DNA of 10,708 bases from Chloroflexota bacterium (GTDB lineage: Bacteria; Chloroflexota; Dormibacteria; CF-121), in NCBI GenBank assembly GCA_005889285.1, contig VBFF01000075.1:1-10708 (forward strand), read 5' to 3'. Shown piece by piece: positions 6,466-10,708 of the stretch. Position 1 is the stretch's first letter. Each line of letters opens with the position of its first letter. The notes beneath the pieces were generated by a model that was not told the origin of the DNA, did not search any database, and saw only the letters and a program-made list of their open reading frames with translations. Made by a program: the position numbers and the translations under genes.

Positions 6466-7558
6466 CGACGATGATGCCCAGGCCGGTGTCCATCAACGCC
6501 GCGACCAGGAGCGGCACGGCCGCCATCGGCACCAGGTACTGCGTGTTGGGGTTGATGGGAACGACCAGCTTGGCCACCAGCAGCAGGACCAGCATCAACC
6601 CACCGAGGGTGGCCAGTTGTCGCGGATCGCGAAGGATCGCGGGCCGGAACTGGCCCAGGTAGCCGAGGGCGACGATGAAGAGGATGAGGACCAGCATGAG
6701 GACGGCAAGGATGCGCGCCCAGTCGGCCTTGGGCGCCAGCAGGCCGACGGCCTGGGCTTCCTCGAGCTGGAAGGGGGTCACCAGGTCGCCGTAGCGGATG
6801 ATCGTCTGTCCCTGGGCGACAGTCACAAAGACGGCGGGAACCGCGTCGCTCGCCTGCTGTCGCTTGAGCACGGTCTCCGCCTGCAGGTAATTGACCTTTA
6901 AGTTGGCCCGGACCAGGGTCGCCACCACAGAGGCGCCCGTCGCGTCCAGTTTGAGCGCCGCGGCCCGCGTCTGCGCCGTATCCGAGGCACTCTTGAGGGT
7001 GTCGGCCTTGATGCCATTGCTCTCGAGCTGCTGCAGGATGTCGCCGGCACTCTTGAAGACCGTCGCCACCGAGCCCTCGTCGGCCTGCAGAAGGTACTGG
7101 CGCTGGGCATCGCTGAGCTGCGGCTCCAGCAGACTCAGCTGGGCTGAACGATCAGGCCCCGAGCTCGACGAGCGGCGGAGGTCGGCGACCTTGGTCGCCA
7201 GCGAGTCGATCGCCTGCCGTTGCTGGATGCTGACCGAGCCGTCGAACTGGTCCGGCACCTGCGTGGCGGCGGCGGCCCGCGCTTCGTCGCGCCGAGTCTG
7301 GCTCTCGTACCGGACCGAGCGCTGCGAGACGACGTCCTGGCTCGAGACTTCTCCCGCCCGCAGGTTGAGCCGGTTGGGCAGGAAGTTCTGGGCGACGACC
7401 AACGCCGTCGCCAGCGCCAGGATCAGGGTGATGGCGGCAGGCCGAAGATAGGGCGGCCAGCGCCTGCCGGCGCCAATGTGCCCCAACCGAAGGTCGCGCG
7501 CGAACAGCCGCCCGCGACGCCGGAGTTGTTCGATCGCCGATGAGCTGCGCTGCCTCAT
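6464..7558 (-). CDS. pgpH: PgpH-like 7TM-HD cyclic-di-AMP phosphodiesterase, N-terminal part (extracytoplasmic 7TMR-HDED and first helices)
   Basis: From ATG 7558 the frame gives a basic cytoplasmic N-terminus of about 38 residues, then a transmembrane helix (A-I-T-L-I-L-A-L-A-T-A-L-V-V-A), then roughly 230 residues of the extracytoplasmic 7TMR-HDED domain. This domain has the usual entry segment of L-R-A-G-E-V-S-S-Q-D-V-V and exit segment G-Q-T-I-I-R-Y-G-D-L-V-T. Three or more helices follow (A-R-I-L-A-V-L-M-L-V-L-I-L-F; L-G-G-L-M-L-V-L-L-L-V-A; the segment M-A-A-V-P-L-L-V-A-A-L). At M-D-T-G-L-G-I-I-V-A (up to about 6464) the expected continuation S-L-A-V-G-L-L-T-G is found one frame over. 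Joined, the protein is about 740 aa, a normal size for the family. It follows rpsU by 38 nt and should share its promoter. Only a weak A-rich ribosome binding site precedes the start. Confidence 0.9.
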
Positions 7559-7596
7559 CTTTTCAGCAGGGATCTGCTCCCCTCAGGGCGCGCCGA

Positions 7597-7779
7597 TTAC
7601 GTCGTGCGAGCCCGCCGCTTACGCGCCGCCGCGATCTTCTTCTTGCGCTTTACGCTGGGCTTTTCGTAGTGCTCACGCCGGCGAACCTCGGAGAGAACAC
7701 CGTTCTGCTTGATCTTCTTATTGAAGCGACGTAGGGCGCTCTCGAAGGTCTCGTTCTCCCGGACCTTGATCTCCGACAA
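7597..7779 (-). CDS. rpsU: Small ribosomal subunit protein bS21
   Basis: 60 aa, matching bS21 closely. An acidic N-terminal S-E-I-K-V-R-E-N-E leads into the [11 protein letters not shown] helix, then [22 protein letters not shown] is followed by a basic tail. S21 is a late-binding protein of the 30S platform. The start is TTG 7779: the reading frame stays open further upstream, but the family begins at Met-Ser-Glu, and a GGGGG (7790-7794 on plus) lies 10 nt before the TTG. The gene has a strong promoter of its own (next entry) and is first in the run rpsU-pgpH. In the classic arrangement of this cluster, rpsU is followed by yqeY and phoH before the pgpH homologue; here they are missing. Confidence 0.95.
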   Translation of the reverse strand: MSEIKVRENETFESALRRFNKKIKQNGVLSEVRRREHYEKPSVKRKKKIAAARKRRARTT

Positions 7780-7794
7780 CTGGATTGCACCCCC

Positions 7795-7819
7795 TCTGCC
7801 CGGACTCCATTGTTGGGCA
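7795..7819 (-). promoter_or_regulatory. Possible hairpin in the rpsU leader, next to the ribosome binding site
   Basis: On the minus strand CTGCCC and GGGCAG can pair (6 bp) around a 13-nt loop. The 3' arm directly joins the AGGGGG Shine-Dalgarno stretch. Placement in the 5' leader of a ribosomal protein gene fits a translational control element, but the helix is short and I have no comparative support. Confidence 0.4.
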
Positions 7820-7821
7820 GA

Positions 7822-7851
7822 AGTATAGCCGCGCTCCAGTTTAGGCGTCAA
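7822..7851 (-). promoter_or_regulatory. Sigma70-type promoter of rpsU (TTGACG, 18-nt spacer, TATACT)
   Basis: On the minus strand TTGACG (7851-7846) and TATACT (7827-7822) are separated by 18 nt, each one or two mismatches from the vegetative consensus. Transcription should begin near 7815, giving a leader of about 35 nt before the TTG start of rpsU. It is the best promoter seen in the window and probably drives rpsU and pgpH. Confidence 0.85.
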
Positions 7852-7997
7852 CATAAACTCCGAGTTCAAAAGTCGCGGTCAGCCCACAACCGAGTCGCAC
7901 TTAGGCCCCCGCTAAGCACAACCCCGTAACAGGCACTAATGGGCGCCGATGGCCCCCTTTTATGGTGCGTTCATCCTGCTAGAGGACCGCGATCCTC

Positions 7998-8004
7998 AAG
8001 GAGG
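7998..8004 (+). promoter_or_regulatory. Strong Shine-Dalgarno (AAGGAGG) for the exported-protein gene
   Basis: The near-perfect anti-16S complement AAGGAGG ends 10 nt before ATG 8015 and fixes this start over the in-frame ATG at 7949. It stands out because nearly every other gene in this window has a weak or absent Shine-Dalgarno. A small hairpin (GAGGA 7982-7986 with TCCTC 7993-7997) lies immediately upstream. TATGGT at 7961-7966 is a possible -10, without a clear -35. Confidence 0.8.
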
Positions 8005-8014
8005 CTGCAGCGTA

Positions 8015-8599
8015 ATGTTCACGATCCTGACCACGTGGATCAGCGAACGCATCATCACGGTCACCGCGGTGAGCGTGCTGACCGTCGCGGCTGTACCCAC
8101 GACCCTGATCATCGTTTCGCACGACGACCACAACACCATCGCCGTTGTCCAACCGGCGGACGAGCACTCGAAGGTGGTGCTGGTAAGCGCCGTCAAGAAG
8201 GCGGGCGATGCCGTCATCGCCAAGCTCAACACCGCCGAAGCCGGCTGCACCACCCAGGTGACGCAGGCCGTGACCACCTCGAAAGTGGCCGCCAAGGTCC
8301 AGCCGCAACTGACGACCGCGAAGTCGCAGATCCACGGCAGCGTGGCGCCGGTCGTCGCCGCCATCAAGGCCGACGAGGATCGCTTCGCGCACCTGACCTT
8401 CGTCACGCCGCAAGACGAAGAGAACGAACTCGCCGAGTTCAACACGATTGCGATCATCGTCCTGGGCGATGGTCACTCGGCGGGCACCATCACTGTGACC
8501 TGCCAGACCGTGATGATCACGATCACGGAGACGATCCAGATCACGATCATCCAGACGACTCCGGCGCCCTGCACCAAGGACGAGCGCGACACGGACTAA
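8015..8599 (+). CDS. Unrecognised membrane-anchored or exported protein, Thr/Ile/Val-rich
   Basis: 194 aa, no family recognised. The N-terminus (M-F-T-I-L-T-T-W-I-S-E-R) is followed by a hydrophobic stretch at about 13-35 (I-I-T-V-T-A-V-S-V-L-T-V-A-A-V-P-T-T-L-I-I-V), which fits an uncleaved signal anchor or a signal peptide. The remainder is hydrophilic, with Ala/Lys/Thr-rich helix-prone sequence at about 55-125 (for example A-V-K-K-A-G-D-A-V-I-A-K-L-N-T-A). The C-terminal third has strikingly alternating beta-strand sequence of Thr, Ile and Val (G-T-I-T-V-T-C-Q-T-V; I-T-I-T-E-T-I-Q-I-T-I-I-Q-T-T). Three cysteines, one mid-protein and two flanking the beta-rich region, may form a disulfide outside the cell. 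The strong Shine-Dalgarno and a dedicated terminator 19 nt after the stop imply a well-expressed single-gene unit. An envelope, matrix or surface role is my guess only. Confidence 0.82.
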   Translation: MFTILTTWISERIITVTAVSVLTVAAVPTTLIIVSHDDHNTIAVVQPADEHSKVVLVSAVKKAGDAVIAKLNTAEAGCTTQVTQAVTTSKVAAKVQPQLTTAKSQIHGSVAPVVAAIKADEDRFAHLTFVTPQDEENELAEFNTIAIIVLGDGHSAGTITVTCQTVMITITETIQITIIQTTPAPCTKDERDTD

Positions 8600-8617
8600 C
8601 GGCTGACTATGCTGAAG

Positions 8618-8648
8618 GGCGGGAGCCTGGCTCCCGCCTTTTTCTTTT
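8618..8648 (+). terminator. Rho-independent terminator after the exported-protein gene
   Basis: GGCGGGAGCC (8618-8627) and its exact complement GGCTCCCGCC (8629-8638) form a GC-rich hairpin of about 8-10 bp, followed by TTTTTCTTTT (8639-8648). It is the only canonical intrinsic terminator I see in the window. It closes the gene ending at 8599 and runs into the likely start of the methyltransferase at 8647. Confidence 0.93.
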
Positions 8649-9460
8649 GGACGAGCCAGCCGCCAAAGACCTCTACCCGGGCACTTTCAGCCGGCACGCC
8701 GCCGCCTACAAGGCGCGTCTCGACGAGGGCCGCCGTCATCGAGTGGGTCGATCCCAGGCCGGGCAAGCGCATCCTCGACCTCGCCTGTGGGCCTGGGACG
8801 CTGAGCTACCGCCTCGCGCGCGACGTGTCGCCCGATGGCGAGGTGGTCGGGATCGACCTGGCACCGGGCATGATCGAACTGGCTCGTCGAGACGCCGCAC
8901 CCGGCCTTCCGGTGCGCTTCGAGCTGATGGACATGGAAAAGCTTGGCTTTCCGGATGCCGTGTTCGATGCCGCCGTCTGCGGACATGGGCTGCAGTTCGT
9001 CCCCGACCTTCTTCGGGCATTGACGGAAGCGAGGCGGGTCATCAAGCCCGGCGCGCGGATGGCGGCGAGCGTGCCCGTCGATCCCACTCTGCCGAGTAAG
9101 GCGCAGGCCATCCTCGAAGGAGCGGTTGGCGGTTCGCTGCCACCGGCACCCAGAGCCCGCGATCAGTTCATCACTCGCCGGACGGTCGAGGATCCGGAGG
9201 CCTTCGCAGCGATCGCGAGGCAGGCCGGCTTCCGCGAAGCACGCGTGGTGCGCTTCGAGGAGTCAACCACCTGGCGAAGCCCGCAGCACTACATCGACAT
9301 GGCTTCTGGGTGGTGGTCGATGGCCATCCGCCTCGATGCCGTCTCGGCAGATGAACGGGCCGCACTCCTGGCGCGCAGCGTCCGAGCAATCGAGGCAGAG
9401 CTCGGCTCCGGACCAATCGAGCTCGCGGGCGCGACGAACGTGCTGCTCGCGACCGTGTGA
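8647..9460 (+). CDS. UbiE/COQ5-like class I SAM-dependent methyltransferase, frameshifted near its N-terminus
   Basis: The body is a clear class I methyltransferase. It has motif I I-L-D-L-A-C-G-P-G-T-L-S (8771-8806), the acidic ribose-binding loop V-V-G-I-D-L-A-P-G-M-I-E-L-A, the M-D-M-E-K-L-G-F-P motif II region, F-D-A-A-V-C-G-H-G-L-Q-F-V-P (motif IV), and a post-core A-R-R-V-I-K-P-G segment. This body is readable in one frame from about 8729. The normal N-terminus of the family (L-Y-P-G-T-F-S-R-H-A-A-A-Y-K-A-R-L-D-E) lies in another frame, from a TTG at 8647 to about 8728. The switch falls near 8725-8732, and about nine residues expected between L-D-E and the A-V-I-E-W helix seem to be missing. 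The body frame extends up to an ATG at 8609, but that would start inside the terminator hairpin and give a nonsense N-terminus. Substrate unknown. Convergent with the gene ending at 9466. Confidence 0.82.
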
Positions 9461-9465
9461 TCGAG

Positions 9466-9654
9466 CTACCAGAGGCCGCCGCCGCCGATCAGGACGTAGA
9501 GGATCGGACCAATCCCCCAAACGATGCAGACAATCGCCCACAGCAATTTCTGGCCGCCGTTGAGGTCACTTCGACCCAGGATGTTGATGAGCGCGAGCAG
9601 GTAGGCAAGCGGGTGCAGCAAGGCGGAAATCACGATCTCGAGCAGGAGCTTCAT
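9466..9654 (-). CDS. Small two-helix membrane protein resembling the PLDc_N family
   Basis: 62 aa. It has two hydrophobic helices (residues about 3-26 and 37-58) joined by a polar loop with G-R-S-D-L-N-G-G-Q-K. The second helix L-L-W-A-I-V-C-I-V-W-G-I-G-P-I-L-Y-V-L-I-G fits the pattern of the PLDc_N (phospholipase D nuclease N-terminal) short membrane domain, known as a stand-alone protein in many bacteria and without an established function. Its ATG at 9654 overlaps the TGA of the upstream methyltransferase (ATGA), so the two are translationally coupled. It lies 5 nt from the convergent end of the methyltransferase at 9460. Confidence 0.8.
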   Translation of the reverse strand: MKLLLEIVISALLHPLAYLLALINILGRSDLNGGQKLLWAIVCIVWGIGPILYVLIGGGGLW

Positions 9655-10403
9655 GGCGGCATGGTAGCGACCGCGAGCACCCGAAGGCTCTCGGGCGTGA
9701 GGGGCTCGCCGCTCCAGTCGCCGTAGAGATCGACCCGCCCGAATCCGGCGGCCCGCAGCATCTCGTCGACGTCGCGTCCGGCATAGAGGCGGAGGGCATG
9801 GAGACTCACGTCCTCCTCTTTCGGCCTGGTCACCGTTCGTTCGACGACCATCCGCCGCGCGCGGCGATCGAGGGAGCGCCGCTCCACAACCGCGGCCTGC
9901 CCGACCGTGAACCACTCTCGCTCCTGGAAGTGGTTCATGACCCGCTCGCCATTCAGCAACTCGAGAACGAAGCGGCCGCCGGGACCGAGCATGGCGCACG
10001 CGGCGCGGACCACCTTCTGGTCGTCCGCCTCATCGGCGAAGTAGCCCAGGCTCGTGAACAGGTTCAGGACGACATCGAACGTCTCGCCCGCAATCGGCCG
10101 GCGCATGTCTGCCGATAGCCATCGAACCCGGACGCCACTCGCCCGCCCGCGTTCCTCGGCCACGCTGAGGAGGTAGGGCGACAGGTCGGCGCCGGTGACG
10201 TCATAGCCGCGGCGGGCCAGCTCGATCGCGTGCCGGCCCTGGCCGCATGGCAGATCGAGGATGCGTTGGGGCGGCCGCAGTGCGAGCAAGGCTTCGAGCT
10301 GATCGATCTCGACCGGTGTCCGTTCCGCCAGGAACTGGTCGTATAGGGCGAGGTATCCAGGCCCGAACCAGCTCCGCCACCATTCGGAATCAGGCTGCTC
10401 CAT
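9651..10403 (-). CDS. Class I SAM-dependent methyltransferase
   Basis: 250 aa, complete. Motif [12 protein letters not shown] (residues 48-58) is followed by the acidic loop V-T-G-A-D-L-S (Asp73) and a motif II region with A-D-M-R-R-P-I. Next comes motif [16 protein letters not shown] (109-122) and then [10 protein letters not shown] (139-148). The N-terminal [15 protein letters not shown] segment is typical of a large group of uncharacterised small-molecule methyltransferases. The C-terminal third is a beta-rich substrate-binding lid ([15 protein letters not shown]). It is divergent from soxB with only 21 nt between start codons. This hints at a shared one-carbon context such as making or consuming N-methylated amines, but the sequence does not show a glycine/sarcosine methyltransferase signature I could name. 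No Shine-Dalgarno is properly spaced: AAAGG directly touches the ATG, so a leaderless mRNA is plausible. Confidence 0.9.
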   Translation of the reverse strand: MEQPDSEWWRSWFGPGYLALYDQFLAERTPVEIDQLEALLALRPPQRILDLPCGQGRHAIELARRGYDVTGADLSPYLLSVAEERGRASGVRVRWLSADMRRPIAGETFDVVLNLFTSLGYFADEADDQKVVRAACAMLGPGGRFVLELLNGERVMNHFQEREWFTVGQAAVVERRSLDRRARRMVVERTVTRPKEEDVSLHALRLYAGRDVDEMLRAAGFGRVDLYGDWSGEPLTPESLRVLAVATMPP

Positions 10404-10424
10404 CCTTTATATATAGGGGCCAGC
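10404..10424. promoter_or_regulatory. Compact divergent promoter shared by the methyltransferase and soxB
   Basis: The 21-nt gap holds the self-complementary TATATATA (10408-10415), which reads as a -10 element on both strands. On the minus strand TATATA at 10415-10410 leaves 6 nt before ATG 10403, the spacing expected for a leaderless transcript. On the plus strand the last A is 9 nt before ATG 10425 and 12 nt before ATG 10428. The -35 elements would have to lie inside the opposite gene; none is obvious. Confidence 0.6.
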
Positions 10425-10708
10425 ATGATGCGCGAGCCCCACCCGCACCCCGACCACCTCTGGCGCAACCCGGAGCCAAAGCGGTCCTACGACGTCGTCA
10501 TCGTCGGCGCCGGAGGCCACGGCCTGGCAACCGCGTACTACCTTGCGAAGAATCACGGCATCACGAACGTGGCCGTGCTCGAGCGCGGCTGGTTGGCGGG
10601 CGGCAACATGGCGCGCAACACCACTGTCATTCGCTCGAACTACCTGTGGGACGAGAGCGCCGCGATCTACGAGCACTCGCTCAAGCTCTGGGAGCACCTT
10701 TCGGAGGA
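10425..10708 (+). CDS. soxB: Sarcosine oxidase beta subunit (SoxB), N-terminal part (runs off right edge)
   Basis: Catalytic flavoprotein subunit of heterotetrameric sarcosine oxidase, which oxidatively demethylates sarcosine to glycine, feeding one carbon to tetrahydrofolate and making hydrogen peroxide. The first 94 residues are present. The Rossmann FAD-binding segment [18 protein letters not shown] (25-42) is followed by [16 protein letters not shown]. The strongly conserved [14 protein letters not shown] segment (73-86) and Y-E-H-S-L-K-L-W-E come next. These phrases are characteristic of SoxB rather than the monomeric oxidase or dimethylglycine oxidase. The start is ATG 10425 or the adjacent ATG 10428; no well-placed Shine-Dalgarno is seen beyond GGGGC at 10416-10420. 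The usual partners soxD, soxA and soxG would be expected beyond the right edge. Confidence 0.93.
   Translation, partial: MMREPHPHPDHLWRNPEPKRSYDVVIVGAGGHGLATAYYLAKNHGITNVAVLERGWLAGGNMARNTTVIRSNYLWDESAAIYEHSLKLWEHLSE

Noticed and set aside
7870..7997. Riboswitch or structured RNA upstream of the exported-protein gene
   Set aside because: Apart from one 5-bp hairpin (7982-7997) there is no conserved-looking core or switch architecture that I can recognise.
7939..9099. A long plus-strand frame spanning the exported-protein gene and the methyltransferase
   Set aside because: Its first two thirds are a low-complexity Arg/His/Asp-rich shadow of the gene at 8015-8599. Only the segment 8647-8728 has meaning, as the displaced N-terminus of the methyltransferase.
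9655..9999. Upstream extension of the PLDc_N-like frame to 9999
   Set aside because: The extension is an Arg/Gly/Pro-rich shadow of the methyltransferase, and the ATG at 9654 with an ATGA overlap gives a normal-sized protein.
1..10708. CRISPR array, tRNA, rRNA, insertion sequence or prophage genes
   Set aside because: No regularly spaced repeats, cloverleaf-like segments with a T-loop, transposase motifs or terminal inverted repeats were seen on either strand.

Overview
The window is high-GC (by eye about 65%), densely packed bacterial DNA with frequent GTG and TTG starts, overlapping start/stop codons and one clear sigma70-type promoter. Gene content (rpsU, a 7TM-HD cyclic-di-AMP phosphodiesterase, ybeY, a Gram-positive-type dgkA/undecaprenol kinase, a TadZ/CpaE-like ATPase, heterotetrameric sarcosine oxidase) points to a monoderm-type lineage of the Terrabacteria. 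A soil Chloroflexota or Dormibacterota-like organism is my best guess, but this is inference from gene order and composition, not a database result.

Layout. (1) 1-382, minus: 5' part of a membrane protein that runs off the left edge. (2) 444-1043, plus: pth, peptidyl-tRNA hydrolase. (3) 1027-2195, minus: an MFS exporter split into two frames. (4) 2268-3404, minus: receiver domain fused to a CpaE/MinD-like ATPase. (5) 3450-3818, minus: SnoaL/NTF2-like protein. (6) 3799-4227 dgkA and 4224-4685 ybeY, minus, overlapping by 4 nt. (7) 4713-5045, minus: three-helix membrane protein of unknown function. (8) 5077-5331, plus: two-helix membrane protein. (9) 5332-7558, minus: pgpH-like 7TM-HD phosphodiesterase, frameshifted near 6465. 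(10) 7597-7779, minus: rpsU behind a strong promoter at 7822-7851. (11) 8015-8599, plus: unrecognised membrane-anchored/exported protein with a strong Shine-Dalgarno and its own rho-independent terminator. (12) 8647-9460, plus: UbiE-like methyltransferase, frameshifted near 8729. (13) 9466-9654 and 9651-10403, minus: PLDc_N-like small membrane protein and a second SAM methyltransferase, coupled by an ATGA overlap. (14) 10425 to the right edge, plus: 5' part of soxB, divergent from the methyltransferase across a 21-nt gap containing TATATATA.

How it fits together. rpsU, pgpH, ybeY and dgkA are the remains of the translation/envelope housekeeping cluster known from Firmicutes and relatives (rpsU-yqeY-phoH-yqfF-ybeY-dgkA-era). 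Here phoH and yqeY are absent and a plus-strand gene interrupts the run. Products cover ribosome assembly (S21, YbeY), cyclic-di-AMP turnover (PgpH), lipid-carrier recycling (DgkA) and rescue of peptidyl-tRNA (Pth). The right end appears to open a one-carbon/sarcosine module.

The most notable observations are three interrupted reading frames within about 7 kb (MFS, pgpH, methyltransferase), which could be genuine decay or assembly error; the unrecognised 194-residue exported protein with a Thr/Ile-alternating C-terminal region; and a 21-nt divergent promoter that looks suited to leaderless transcripts both ways. I found no CRISPR array, tRNA, rRNA, insertion sequence or clearly new defence or mobile system.
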